Shown here in pieces: positions 37,631 to 45,987 of a stretch of 64,000 nt of DNA. The DNA lies in contig JAQWGN010000015.1 in the NCBI GenBank assembly GCA_029238215.1, forward strand, positions 62,001 to 126,000. Direction: 5' to 3'. The notes under the pieces were generated by a model. It worked only from the letters and a program-made list of their open reading frames with translations, ran no database searches and was not told the origin of the DNA. Within the stretch, counting starts at the first letter, position 1. Every line of letters begins with the position of its first letter. The position numbers and the translations under genes were made by a program. The stretch comes from Flavobacteriaceae bacterium (GTDB lineage Bacteria > Bacteroidota > Bacteroidia > Flavobacteriales > Flavobacteriaceae).

Positions 37631-38113
37631 TTAGGATGGATCGATTACAAATAAAGGCTGATCAAATTCAACAGGGGTAGAGTCATCAATCAATATTTTC
37701 ACGATAGTTCCACTGGTTTCAGCTTCAATTTCATTGAAAAGCTTCATAGCCTCTATAACACAAAGTGTGTCACCTTCGTTTACATGATCACCAATTTCTA
37801 CAAAATTGGCTTTGTCTGGAGAAGGTCTGCGGTAAAAGGTTCCAATAATAGGAGACTTAACAGTCTGATGACTTGATACTTCTTCTTCTACAGCTGCATT
37901 GGCCGCGACAGGGGCTACAGGTGCTGGAGCAACAGCTTCTGGCGCTGGAGCAATTGCGACTGGGACAGCTTGGTGAACGGGAGCTATTGGAGCCATTCCT
38001 TCGCCTTTATCTGTTTTGATGGTGATTTTAATTTCACCCATTTCAAGGCTTACTTCACTGGCGCCTGATTTGGCAACAAACTTTATTAGGTTTTGGATTT
38101 CTTTTAATTCCAT
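37631..38113 (-). CDS. accB: Biotin carboxyl carrier protein of acetyl-CoA carboxylase
   Basis: A 160-residue protein. An N-terminal helical part is followed by an Ala/Pro-rich linker (about 42-80), then the biotinyl domain, with the biotin-accepting K124 in [14 protein letters not shown]. The VGDxV-like turn is DHVNEGDTL. It carries the carboxy-biotin between AccC and the transcarboxylase. It is 11 bases after fabH and 9 before accC, so all three are one operon. Confidence 0.95.
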   Translation of the reverse strand: MELKEIQNLIKFVAKSGASEVSLEMGEIKITIKTDKGEGMAPIAPVHQAVPVAIAPAPEAVAPAPVAPVAANAAVEEEVSSHQTVKSPIIGTFYRRPSPDKANFVEIGDHVNEGDTLCVIEAMKLFNEIEAETSGTIVKILIDDSTPVEFDQPLFVIDPS

Positions 38114-38124
38114 GAGTTATTGTT

Positions 38125-39120
38125 TTAGTTATTGTATGCCCACGTTAGATAAGTAGCTCCCCAAGTGAAGCCACCACCAAACGCGGTAAATAATAGTTTT
38201 TGGTTCTTTTTTAATTTGGATTCATAATCCCACAACAAAAGGGGTAATGTAGCGGCCGTTGTGTTTCCATAACGTTCAATATTGGTCAGCATTTGGCCGT
38301 AATCCAATTCAAGGTTTTTGGCAATAGCATCTAAGATCCGTTTGTTTGCTTGATGCGCAACCACATAATCAATGTCTTTATTAGCGAGTTGGTTTTGTTG
38401 CAAGACTTGATCGATGGCGCTACTCATATTCGACACCGCAAATTTAAATACCTGTCGTCCTTCTTGATGAAGGAAATGTTGTCTTTTGGAAACCGTTTCA
38501 GACGAAGCAGGTAGCATAGAGCCTCCAGCTTCAATTTTTAAGAACTCCCGCCCTTTACCGTCAACGCGAAGTACTTCATCTTGTAGACCTAAGCCCTCTT
38601 CGTTGGGTTCAAATAAAACAGCTCCTGCACCATCTCCAAAAATCACACAGGTTGTACGATCTGTATAGTCAATAATCGAGGACATGGTATCAGCACCAAT
38701 CAATAATACTTTCTTATAACGACCAGAAACAATATGTGCCGATGCTGCAGACATACCAAATAAAAATCCAGAGCATGCTCCCTGTAAGTCATACCCAAAG
38801 GCATTTGTAGCCCCCAAGCTTGTAGCTACATAGGCTGCTGTAGAAGAAACGGGCATGTCGGGTGTAGTTGTACTAACAATCACTAAATCGATTGTTGCAG
38901 GGTCTATATGTTTTTTCTTGATAAGGTCGCGTCCAGCCGCAATAGCCATGTAAGATGTTCCTAACGATGCAGGTTTTAAAATACGTCGTTCTTTGATTCC
39001 TGTGCGTGATACAATCCATTCATCATTTGTATCAACCATATGCGCTAATGCGGCATTAGTAAGCACATGCTCAGGGACGTAGCCTCCAACGGCGGTTATG
39101 GCTGCAGTTTTTGTAGTCAT
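38125..39120 (-). CDS. fabH: 3-oxoacyl-[acyl-carrier-protein] synthase III
   Basis: A 331-residue ketosynthase that condenses acetyl-CoA (or a branched starter) with malonyl-ACP. The catalytic triad is Cys116 in GACSGFLF, His in AHQANKRI (about 257) and Asn in YGNTTAATL (about 288). N-terminal GGYVPEHVL and TNDEWIVSRTGI are typical. It is the first gene of the fabH-accB-accC operon; the promoter should lie in the 103 bases upstream of the terminator of rpmF. It may set the branched-chain starter preference common in this phylum. Confidence 0.95.
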   Translation of the reverse strand: MTTKTAAITAVGGYVPEHVLTNAALAHMVDTNDEWIVSRTGIKERRILKPASLGTSYMAIAAGRDLIKKKHIDPATIDLVIVSTTTPDMPVSSTAAYVATSLGATNAFGYDLQGACSGFLFGMSAASAHIVSGRYKKVLLIGADTMSSIIDYTDRTTCVIFGDGAGAVLFEPNEEGLGLQDEVLRVDGKGREFLKIEAGGSMLPASSETVSKRQHFLHQEGRQVFKFAVSNMSSAIDQVLQQNQLANKDIDYVVAHQANKRILDAIAKNLELDYGQMLTNIERYGNTTAATLPLLLWDYESKLKKNQKLLFTAFGGGFTWGATYLTWAYNN

Positions 39121-39223
39121 GAAAACTATTTTGCAAAAAAGCGCAATTCTACAATTTTGGCGAAAATTAGTAAAAAACAGCGCATTTTGACCAAAAAATT
39201 AGCAAAATTTGTTAAAAAAGCAT

Positions 39224-39254
39224 AAAAAAAGCACCTTTTACGAAAGGCGCTAAT
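39224..39254 (-). terminator. Intrinsic terminator downstream of rpmF
   Basis: On the minus strand a 9-base-pair stem, AGCGCCTTT and AAAGGTGCT with one G-T wobble and a CGTA loop (39230-39251), is followed by seven T. It lies 26 bases past the rpmF stop. On the plus strand the same stem is followed, after two A, by a T10 run, so it may act in both directions. It separates rpmF from fabH. Confidence 0.65.
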
Positions 39255-39276
39255 TTTTTTTTTGTGGAATAATTGA

Positions 39277-39474
39277 CTAAGCTTCCGCTTCAACCGAATT
39301 ATCAATTAAAACTTTTCCGCGATAATACAATTTCCCTTCATGCCAATGAGCACGGTGGTATAAATGTGCTTCTCCAGTAGTATTGCATGTAGCAATTTGT
39401 GGAGCAACGGCTTTGTAGTGTGTGCGGCGCTTGTCGCGACGCGGTTTGGAGAGTTTTCGTTTAGGATGTGCCCT
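39277..39474 (-). CDS. rpmF: 50S ribosomal protein L32, start codon missing (AGG in place of ATG)
   Basis: Reading the minus strand down from 39471 gives [20 protein letters not shown] and so on to IDNSVEAEA and TAG, the full 64 remaining residues of L32 for this phylum. The expected first codon (39472-39474) is AGG, not ATG, and the whole upstream frame back to TAA 39496-39498 has no ATG, GTG or TTG. A single base, plus-strand C at 39473 instead of A, would restore ATG. The same base makes the stop TAG of the overlapping DUF177 gene. Zinc ligands are reduced: [13 protein letters not shown] has only Cys30. The product is a component of the large subunit. Either a sequence error, a true mutation or a non-standard start is possible. 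Confidence 0.8.
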   Translation of the reverse strand, partial: RAHPKRKLSKPRRDKRRTHYKAVAPQIATCNTTGEAHLYHRAHWHEGKLYYRGKVLIDNSVEAEA

Positions 39475-40027
39475 AACAGCTGTTTTTGTCTGTCTTTAAT
39501 TTTTTTAACGCATCCCATCGGGGATCAGTTACTTCTGTTTCATTGGTGCTTTCGCTTGGAGATAAATCATCCAACCGTTCTAACAAGTCTGATTGCAGAC
39601 TTCCATTTTCTATACCTGGGTGAATTCGTTTCTGAGGGACAGCCAAAACAATGGTTTCAAACAATGTTTGAGCAACATCAACTTGATGTGACCCATGGGG
39701 CAGCACAAGTAAATGCTCATTTTCATTATTAAATGCCGATCCAAAATTGACTACAAGCTCATGTGTTGGGCTTAGTGGCAAATCAAAAGGCTCGTTGGTT
39801 AAATCACAACCAACAGTAACGGTTCCCGAAATAGAAAACTCCATTTCAAGCATGGTCGCTTTTTTATTTAGTTCAATATGAACTTTTAACGCAACATTGT
39901 CAAACTCGGTATAATCAAAAGCATCAAAGAACGTTGTCGTAATGTCTCGGTCAAAATGATGTATTCCTTCCTTAAGGCCAGCAAATGCTAGGACAAAAGG
40001 AGCTAGTACATTTTTTGCTTCGTACAT
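39473..40027 (-). CDS. DUF177/YceD-family protein
   Basis: About 184 residues. The family motif is the region from [20 protein letters not shown], a cysteine-containing YceD core (one Cys where many members have paired cysteines), and the C-terminus ends [17 protein letters not shown]. YceD/DUF177 proteins sit next to rpmF in most bacteria and are implicated in 23S rRNA metabolism. An in-frame TTG four codons upstream is possible, but it is part of a -7 promoter box (TATATTTG), so ATG 40027 is preferred. The stop TAG at 39473-39475 shares a base with the rpmF start region; if base 39473 were A, the frame would continue through YGTS to TAA at 39461. Confidence 0.82.
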   Translation of the reverse strand: MYEAKNVLAPFVLAFAGLKEGIHHFDRDITTTFFDAFDYTEFDNVALKVHIELNKKATMLEMEFSISGTVTVGCDLTNEPFDLPLSPTHELVVNFGSAFNNENEHLLVLPHGSHQVDVAQTLFETIVLAVPQKRIHPGIENGSLQSDLLERLDDLSPSESTNETEVTDPRWDALKKLKTDKNSC

Positions 40028-40036
40028 TACAGTCGG

Positions 40037-40044
40037 CAAATATA
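40037..40044 (-). promoter_or_regulatory. -7 box for DUF177-rpmF
   Basis: The minus strand reads TATATTTG, exact TAnnTTTG, only 9 bases before the ATG at 40027, implying a leader of only a few bases. Confidence 0.45.
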
Positions 40045-40070
40045 TAAAATTTGGCGGTACAGCCTTGCTT

Positions 40071-41063
40071 TTATAGATTCTTTTGACGGGTATTCCAAAT
40101 TGTACACGCCATTTTTACGGCAGCAGCAAAAGAAGCATGGTTTGCAATTCCTTTTCCAGCTATATCAAAAGCGGTTCCATGATCTGGAGAGGTACGAACA
40201 TGTGGCAGCCCAGCAGTTACGTTTACCCCTTTGCCAAAAGCGAGTGTTTTAAAACCAACCAAGCCTTGGTCGTGATAACATGACAGCACGGCATCAAAGT
40301 CAACATAGCTTTTTTGTCCAAAAAAACCATCTGCGGCAAAAGGGCCTTTAATTCGTATCCCTTCTTGATTTAGTTCTTCAATAATAGGTTTTAATAATAG
40401 ATCATCTTCTGACCCAATAACTCCTTGATCACCCGCATGCGGATTAACTCCCAAAAGCGCAATTTTAGGCGCGTCGCACCCAAAGTCACTCTTAAGGCTT
40501 TTATAAAGCTGCCGTGCTTTTTCTAATAGAAGTGATTTGGATAGCTTTTTAGTTACTTCCGATAACGGAATATGATCGGTTACTAAAGCTACACGCAAGT
40601 TATCGTGAACCAGTACCATGAGCGCTTTATTTCCCCAAAGATTTGCCAAATAGTGTGTGTGACCAGCAAATGGAAACGCATCACTTTTTATAGAAGCCTT
40701 GTGGATGGGCGCTGTTACTAGCGCATTTGCCTCACCATCTTGTACAGCAAGTGCAGCTGCTTGTAACGACAAAAAAGCAACCCGACCCGCTTCAGGTACT
40801 TGTGCGCCATAAACAACATCAGGGACTTGACCCAAAATCGATTTCACATACAGAAATCCTTTTGAAGGAGCCCCTTCTAAGGCAGCGATGGGTACAGCTG
40901 TTCCAAAATGCTGTTGTTGTTGTTTTACGTACTCAAAATCCCCATAAACGACAGGGATACAGCAATCAAATAGGCTAGGGTGGTTAAACGTCTTTAAGAT
41001 TACTTCAAGACCAACCCCATTTGGATCACCAATAGAAATTGCAATAACAGGTAAAGCAGACAT
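40071..41063 (-). CDS. pdxA: 4-hydroxythreonine-4-phosphate dehydrogenase
   Basis: A 330-residue enzyme of pyridoxal phosphate synthesis, oxidising 4-phosphohydroxy-L-threonine. The start ALPVIAISIGDPNGVGLEVI is canonical. Metal and substrate residues lie in VTAPIHKAS, FPFAGHTHYLA, and the later GVNPHAGDQG and CYHDQGL motifs. ATG 41063 is preferred over an ATG 84 bases upstream, since it fits the family start and the -7 box. Upstream and on the other strand is ribE, with overlapping promoters. Confidence 0.92.
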   Translation of the reverse strand: MSALPVIAISIGDPNGVGLEVILKTFNHPSLFDCCIPVVYGDFEYVKQQQQHFGTAVPIAALEGAPSKGFLYVKSILGQVPDVVYGAQVPEAGRVAFLSLQAAALAVQDGEANALVTAPIHKASIKSDAFPFAGHTHYLANLWGNKALMVLVHDNLRVALVTDHIPLSEVTKKLSKSLLLEKARQLYKSLKSDFGCDAPKIALLGVNPHAGDQGVIGSEDDLLLKPIIEELNQEGIRIKGPFAADGFFGQKSYVDFDAVLSCYHDQGLVGFKTLAFGKGVNVTAGLPHVRTSPDHGTAFDIAGKGIANHASFAAAVKMACTIWNTRQKNL

Positions 41064-41068
41064 TTGCG

Positions 41069-41076
41069 TATTTTTG
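41069..41076 (+). promoter_or_regulatory. -7 box for ribE
   Basis: TATTTTTG, exact TAnnTTTG, 27 bases before the ribE ATG. It lies between the pdxA start and the pdxA -7 box, so the two divergent promoters overlap. Confidence 0.45.
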
Positions 41077-41081
41077 TGCAA

Positions 41082-41089
41082 CAAAGGTA
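41082..41089 (-). promoter_or_regulatory. -7 box for pdxA
   Basis: The minus strand reads TACCTTTG, exact TAnnTTTG, 18 bases before the pdxA ATG. Confidence 0.5.
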
Positions 41090-41103
41090 TCAATTCATAA
41101 GCT

Positions 41104-41682
41104 ATGTTTACAGGGATTATAGAAACTATGGGCACGATAAAGCACATCGAACACGAAGGATCAAACGTGCATTACACGCTCTCAAGTGAAATTACGAATG
41201 AATTAAAAATTGATCAAAGCTTGGCGCATAATGGCGTTTGCCTAACTGTAATTGCAATTAATAACGATAAATACACTGTAACAGCCATCCAAGAAACCTT
41301 AGAAAAGACAGCACTAAAGCAATGGCAAGTTGGACATAAAATCAATTTGGAACGTGCAATGCGCTTAGGCGATCGTTTGGATGGTCATATGGTGCAAGGC
41401 CATGTTGACGAGGTCGCTAGCTGTACTCATATTGAAGATCAAAATGGGAGTTGGTTGTTTCGTTTTGAATACAACAAGGCATCCAAAAATATCACTATAG
41501 AGAAAGGCTCTATTTGTGTGAATGGAACGAGTCTAACCGTAGTAGGTTCGGAAGACAACACTTTTGGGGTTGCCATTATTCCGTATACGTATGAGCATAC
41601 CGTTTTTCACCAACTAAAGCTGGGTGATTTGGTCAATATTGAATTTGATATGGTAGGAAAGTATATCGCAAAGCTTACATAG
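41104..41682 (+). CDS. ribE: Riboflavin synthase alpha chain
   Basis: A 192-residue protein that dismutates two molecules of 6,7-dimethyl-8-ribityllumazine to riboflavin. Two tandem lumazine-binding repeats of about 95 residues are present: MFTGIIETMGTI at the start of repeat 1, and RLDGHMVQGHVDEVAS at the start of repeat 2, with SICVNGTSLTVV as the repeat-2 motif. The first repeat also has AHNGVCLTV. Length is usual for the family. It diverges from pdxA with overlapping promoters. Confidence 0.95.
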   Translation: MFTGIIETMGTIKHIEHEGSNVHYTLSSEITNELKIDQSLAHNGVCLTVIAINNDKYTVTAIQETLEKTALKQWQVGHKINLERAMRLGDRLDGHMVQGHVDEVASCTHIEDQNGSWLFRFEYNKASKNITIEKGSICVNGTSLTVVGSEDNTFGVAIIPYTYEHTVFHQLKLGDLVNIEFDMVGKYIAKLT

Positions 41683-41748
41683 TACGCTATTTAACACGGG
41701 GTTATTGCAGATTTTTTTATAATTTTATGGTATCCAAATTTATAAATC

Positions 41749-42561
41749 ATGAAAAAAATCCTACTTTTTTTAGGGGTTGTTTTTTTGGGACCCCATGTTT
41801 TATCACAAACCATTTTCATCAATGAAATTGACGCAGACACTCCTGGTAGTGACACAGAAGAGTTTGTGGAGTTATATTCTACAACACCAAGCCAAAGTTT
41901 AGACGGCTATGTCCTTGTCTTTTTTAATGGTTCAGATGACGCTAGTTATGCCGCTTTTGACTTAGACGGTTATTCTACAAATAACACAGGTCTTTTCGTG
42001 CTTGGAAACCCAGGAGTTACAGGTACCTCTATTAACTTTAATGCTTCTGTATTTCAAAACGGCCCTGACGCCTTAGCCCTGTATCAAGGGGATAAATCCG
42101 ATTTTCCAAATGACACACCAGCTACTACTGCAAATATTGTAGATGCTGTTGCCTATGGCGTAAACGATCCGGACGATACCGCACTACTAACAGCATTAGG
42201 AGAGACCATTCAGTACAATGAAGACGAAAACAACGATCGCGAAAACCATTCATTACAGCGCCAAGCAGATGGCAGTTTTAAAACTGGCTCTCCAACCCCT
42301 ATCGTGTCTAATTTGGTGTTAAGCGCGCCTTTTTCTCAAGACCCTTTCTATACTATTTATCCTAATCCTGTGACGAATACCGTTTATATTCAGGGCTTAA
42401 AAGGTGTTGCAACAGCTCATATTTTTAATATTGCGGGGCAGCGTATTGTGAAACAAAATGTTCGTAATAGCCTCGATGTTTCATTACTTACTTCAGGAAT
42501 TTATATGCTTGAAATAACACAAGGAGATAAAAAAGCATCGTACAAATTAATAAAACAATAG
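41749..42561 (+). CDS. Lamin-tail domain protein with T9SS type-A sorting domain
   Basis: A 270-residue secreted protein. Signal peptide about 1-19 (ends in HVLSQ). Residues 20-150 match the lamin-tail (LTD) fold start IFINEIDADTPGSDTEEFVE and the DGYVLVFFNGSDD loop; LTD domains bind ligands or nucleases in exported bacterial proteins. The last 70 residues form a type-A C-terminal domain: YTIYPNPVTNTVYIQG, IFNIAGQRI and LTSGIYMLEI, the signal recognised by the T9SS and its sortase. The function beyond surface attachment is unknown. It converges on the EnvC-like gene with a 7-base gap. Confidence 0.82.
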   Translation: MKKILLFLGVVFLGPHVLSQTIFINEIDADTPGSDTEEFVELYSTTPSQSLDGYVLVFFNGSDDASYAAFDLDGYSTNNTGLFVLGNPGVTGTSINFNASVFQNGPDALALYQGDKSDFPNDTPATTANIVDAVAYGVNDPDDTALLTALGETIQYNEDENNDRENHSLQRQADGSFKTGSPTPIVSNLVLSAPFSQDPFYTIYPNPVTNTVYIQGLKGVATAHIFNIAGQRIVKQNVRNSLDVSLLTSGIYMLEITQGDKKASYKLIKQ

Positions 42562-42568
42562 CAGGGTT

Positions 42569-43771
42569 TTATAAGTTCATTTGATAGAGCCAAAGCGCAG
42601 GATTTTGTGGCGCAGTATTTTGAAACAAACTGAATTGGAGGATAGTTTTATTGGTGTCTTCGTTGGTAAAAATTCGCCCAATAATTTGTTTTGAAACGAT
42701 ACGGTCTCCTTTTTTTACATACACCTTACTGAGGTTTTTGTAGCTGGTGATATAATTACCGTGTTGTATAAGAACAATGGGGTTACTCCCCTTAAATTGT
42801 ACAATATTTAGCACTTTACCTTCAAATACCGCACGCGCATCGGACCCTTTTGGAGCCGAAAGGCTAACGCCGTTACTTTTAATGGTAGTTGTACGAACTA
42901 CTGGGTGCCGTTGTGTGCCAAAGCGCTGTACCACAATCCCTTTTTCAACAGGCCAAGGCAAACGGCCTTTATTGGCTACAAAGCTAGCAGCTAATGCTTT
43001 TGCTTCTGGAGTTAAAACAAAGTTGGTTGTTTTTGTACCAGCTTTTTTATTTGATGCCGCGATAGCCTCCCGAATAATTCGATTGATTTCTTTATCAATG
43101 GCATCGCTTTGTTTCTGTTTCTTTTTTATTTGGGCCGCATAGCTTTTTTCTTTTCTTTTTAACTCTTGCATTAACGAGTTTTGACGCTTACGCACCGATT
43201 CAAGCTCTTGTTGTGCGATGCGATTTTCGTTTATAAGCTGTTCTTTATCCTTGCGTTGAACCACCAAATCATTCGTATACTGTTGAAGTGTTTTCGTTTT
43301 GGCAGCAATTTGTTCCCCTTGTTGCTTACGGTATGCAGCATATTGTTTCATATATGCCATTCGTTTATACGCCTGCCAAAAACTTTCTGATGAGAGCAAG
43401 AACATGAGCCGGTTTTGGTTAGACTGATTTTTTCTTGAAGCAATTATCATTTCAGCATAGTCTTTTTTGAGTATTGTGAGTTCCTTACGAAGCGCATCAA
43501 TATTGCGGAGGTTTAGACTAATCTCTTGGTTTAAACGATTAATTTGGCTGTTGGTTAGTCGAATCAAGGCGTCTTGCCGATCCATTTTTAACTGTACATT
43601 TTCTACTTGTGTAAGAATGTTTCCCCTTTTTTTTGTGCTCGATGATATAAGCACATTAATCTGAACAATTTCTTGTTGAAGACGCTTTTTTTGAGCTTCT
43701 AACGCTGCTTTTTTGCCCTGAGCCAAGCCCAAAACAGGAATAAGTATCAAAAGCCATATAATCCGTCTCAT
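42569..43771 (-). CDS. EnvC-like murein hydrolase activator with degenerate LytM domain
   Basis: A 400-residue exported protein: signal peptide about 1-18 (LGLAQG), then a long coiled coil (about 20-240) and a C-terminal LytM/M23 domain (about 285-400). In this domain the zinc ligands are lost: the usual HxxxD site reads NGVSLS, and the usual HxH reads LQFSLFQ. Such non-catalytic LytM proteins activate cell-wall amidases at division or in envelope remodelling. The start overlaps the DUF4292 gene by 4 bases and is part of an envelope cluster on the minus strand. No catalytic role is predicted. Confidence 0.85.
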   Translation of the reverse strand: MRRIIWLLILIPVLGLAQGKKAALEAQKKRLQQEIVQINVLISSSTKKRGNILTQVENVQLKMDRQDALIRLTNSQINRLNQEISLNLRNIDALRKELTILKKDYAEMIIASRKNQSNQNRLMFLLSSESFWQAYKRMAYMKQYAAYRKQQGEQIAAKTKTLQQYTNDLVVQRKDKEQLINENRIAQQELESVRKRQNSLMQELKRKEKSYAAQIKKKQKQSDAIDKEINRIIREAIAASNKKAGTKTTNFVLTPEAKALAASFVANKGRLPWPVEKGIVVQRFGTQRHPVVRTTTIKSNGVSLSAPKGSDARAVFEGKVLNIVQFKGSNPIVLIQHGNYITSYKNLSKVYVKKGDRIVSKQIIGRIFTNEDTNKTILQFSLFQNTAPQNPALWLYQMNL

Positions 43772-44526
43772 GGAATACGAATAGTTTTATACCCTTTTGG
43801 TATTTCGAAGGGCATTTTTAGAGGTCGGTTAAGTTGAGTTTGTTTGGCGCGTAGTGTTAGTGCCCCTACATTTTCATTCCCAACTAGGCGGAGTTTTACC
43901 TCTTCAGGAAACCATTGGCTTCCTAATTTTTTATAGAAATCATAGGTTACGCTTAGTATTGATTTTCCAACACGAAGGGTTTGTTCAATAAGCCTCATGT
44001 TTGTGTCATATACAAAGCGCATTTCAATCCCTTTTCGGCGATTGGTCAATATATAGGTGTCTTTTGTGTAAGTCAATGCTGCACGCTTTAGCATTCTTGT
44101 ATCCACCGCCTTGGCCGATAGTATGTTTTCAATTGTGGAATAGCTAACCGAAACCCCAAGTAGCTCACCAAGTTTTTGGTAGTCTATTTGAGCGGATTGC
44201 TGATTTATTTTTTCGTAGAATTGAAGCTGCTTAGGGGTAATAAAAATTCGAGCTAATGGTACAATCACAGCGCCATTTAGCCAAATTCCTTCTCCTTGTT
44301 TTAATCGAGAGGTTATGCTTATTTTTTGACGCTTTCCCCCTCGTTCTAATTGTGCTTGACCTCTCCATTGTAAGGACTCAAACGCCAATGCTTTCTCGCT
44401 AATGAGTTGCTTTACGATTCTTGGACGTAACGTTTCATCTACTACATTCTCACTAGCAACAGGCGGAAGGGTTTTACACCCTACCATTAAAATTAAACAA
44501 ACACTAAGTAGTTGTAGTTTTTGCAT
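43768..44526 (-). CDS. DUF4292 lipoprotein
   Basis: A 252-residue protein. A lipobox LMVGC with Cys17 follows a hydrophobic segment, so it should be lipidated. The mature part is beta-rich and contains IWLNGAVIVPLARIFITPKQ, typical of DUF4292; this family resembles LolA/LolB-like lipoprotein carriers, though that is inference from the shape. It sits 4 bases past the nucleotidyltransferase gene and overlaps the EnvC-like gene, so a role in envelope assembly is likely. The function has not been established. Confidence 0.78.
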   Translation of the reverse strand: MQKLQLLSVCLILMVGCKTLPPVASENVVDETLRPRIVKQLISEKALAFESLQWRGQAQLERGGKRQKISITSRLKQGEGIWLNGAVIVPLARIFITPKQLQFYEKINQQSAQIDYQKLGELLGVSVSYSTIENILSAKAVDTRMLKRAALTYTKDTYILTNRRKGIEMRFVYDTNMRLIEQTLRVGKSILSVTYDFYKKLGSQWFPEEVKLRLVGNENVGALTLRAKQTQLNRPLKMPFEIPKGYKTIRIP

Positions 44527-44530
44527 TGTA

Positions 44531-45544
44531 TTATTCTAATACGGAGTGATCACCAATACTGACATGTGTAAAGGAGCCATTGAAGTGCACATGGTTTCCA
44601 ATCATTGCGTTGTTTAGGGTGGCGTCTTTAATAGCACAGTGTGTTTGGATAATGCTATTTTTTACCTCACTATTAGTAAGTGTTGTGCCTGCTCCAATAG
44701 ACGCATGTGGACCCACCGTACTATTGGTAAGCGTTACATTATCCCCAATAAAACAAGGCGGTATAATGGTGCTATTTTGAAGGGTTACATTTCCAACAAG
44801 AGCTTCATTCTCTGTTGCCAGAAAATCAAGCATTTGCTTGTTTGTTTGCAAAGTAACCTTCGCGTTTCCGCAGTCCATCCACGCCAAAACCTCCCCAGGA
44901 ACAAAGCGCTTTCCGCTTTGCATCATGCGCAAGATTCCATCGTTGATTTGATATTCCCCACCATGAGTAAGCTTTTCATTCAGCACTCCTTCTAATGCTT
45001 CTTTTAGAAACGCAATATTTTTAAAGTAGTAAATACCAATGACCGCTAAGTCGGAAACAAAATCCTTAGGTTTTTCTACTAAGGAATTAATGGCTCCCGT
45101 ATCATCTAGCTGTACTACACCAAATTGCTCTGGATTATTTACTTTTTTCACCCAAATTACGCTGTCTGCCTCAGGGTCTAAAGTTAAGTTGGCACGAATA
45201 AGTGTATCAGCATAGGCCACTACTGCAGGCCCCGAGAGTGAGGGCGCGGCACAAATTAATGCATGTCCCGTACCAAGAGGTTCATCTTGACGGTAAATAC
45301 TTGTTTTAGCACCCAAGCTATCTGAAAGTTCGGTAAGGGAAGCAACCACATCTGCCCCAAAAAAGGCAGGGTCTCCAAGAATATAGGCAATTTCTGTGAC
45401 CGCTTCTGGGAGTAGCTGTGCAATATCACGAACCAAACGATGTACGATAGGCATACCAGCCACTGGGATTAAAGGTTTCGGAACGCTAAGGGTATGTGGC
45501 CGAAGTCGAGAGCCACGACCTGCCATGGGAACTATAATTTTCAT
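44531..45544 (-). CDS. Sugar-1-phosphate nucleotidyltransferase (left-handed beta-helix type)
   Basis: A 337-residue protein. The N-terminal nucleotidyltransferase domain has MKIIVPMAGRGSRLRPHTL and KPLIPVAG, the pyrophosphorylase motif that binds the NTP phosphates, and an ED-type YADTLI region. The C-terminal part consists of hexapeptide repeats (left-handed beta-helix, about 255-337) such as NVTLTNSTVG. It activates a sugar phosphate to a nucleotide sugar for the envelope. Its specific sugar is unclear: RmlA-type, GlmU-type and mannose-type members share these motifs. It is 3 bases after dut and 4 bases before the DUF4292 gene. Confidence 0.82.
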   Translation of the reverse strand: MKIIVPMAGRGSRLRPHTLSVPKPLIPVAGMPIVHRLVRDIAQLLPEAVTEIAYILGDPAFFGADVVASLTELSDSLGAKTSIYRQDEPLGTGHALICAAPSLSGPAVVAYADTLIRANLTLDPEADSVIWVKKVNNPEQFGVVQLDDTGAINSLVEKPKDFVSDLAVIGIYYFKNIAFLKEALEGVLNEKLTHGGEYQINDGILRMMQSGKRFVPGEVLAWMDCGNAKVTLQTNKQMLDFLATENEALVGNVTLQNSTIIPPCFIGDNVTLTNSTVGPHASIGAGTTLTNSEVKNSIIQTHCAIKDATLNNAMIGNHVHFNGSFTHVSIGDHSVLE

Positions 45545-45547
45545 AAT

Positions 45548-45982
45548 CTAATGTATTCCTGTACTTCCAAAACCTCCCGCACCACGAGATGTTTCTGTTA
45601 ATGATTTCACTTCTTCCCATTCGCCTCGTTCGTGTTTGGCAATAACCAATTGGGCAATGCGATCACCTGATGCAATGGTAAATGGCTCCTTGGAAAGATT
45701 TATAAGGATAACGCCAATTTCTCCTCTATAGTCTGCATCAATTGTTCCGGGCGCGTTTAGGACCGTAATTCCTTTTTTAAGCGCCAATCCACTGCGTGGA
45801 CGCACTTGTGCTTCTATGCCCACAGGAAGCTCCAAAAACAAACCTGTTTTAATAAGTCCGCGCTCTAGTGGTTGAAGTGTTATGGGCGTTTCGTTATGAG
45901 CACGCAGGTCCATTCCTGCAGAGGCTAGGGTTTCATAGGATGGAAGCGCATGGGGCGATTGATTGACAATGCGTATGTTCAT
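45548..45982 (-). CDS. dut: Deoxyuridine 5'-triphosphate nucleotidohydrolase
   Basis: A 144-residue trimeric dUTPase. Motif 1 is AGMDLRA, motif 2 [11 protein letters not shown], motif 3 [16 protein letters not shown], motif 4 GDRIAQLVI, and motif 5 [10 protein letters not shown], so all five are complete. It hydrolyses dUTP to dUMP and keeps uracil out of DNA. ATG 45982 is preferred over one 30 bases upstream, because the -7 box (45988-45995) lies between them. It heads the dut-nucleotidyltransferase-DUF4292-EnvC cluster. Confidence 0.95.
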   Translation of the reverse strand: MNIRIVNQSPHALPSYETLASAGMDLRAHNETPITLQPLERGLIKTGLFLELPVGIEAQVRPRSGLALKKGITVLNAPGTIDADYRGEIGVILINLSKEPFTIASGDRIAQLVIAKHERGEWEEVKSLTETSRGAGGFGSTGIH

Positions 45983-45987
45983 ACGTA

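Noticed and set aside
39306-39518. Minus-strand frame starting with an ATG across rpmF and DUF177
   Set aside because: It is a different frame from L32, with no recognisable domain. The L32 frame itself matches the whole protein, so this one is noise.
39364-39732. Plus-strand open frame opposite rpmF and DUF177
   Set aside because: It contains a segment rich in Cys and Ser typical of antisense translation; overlapping two real genes, it is not supported.
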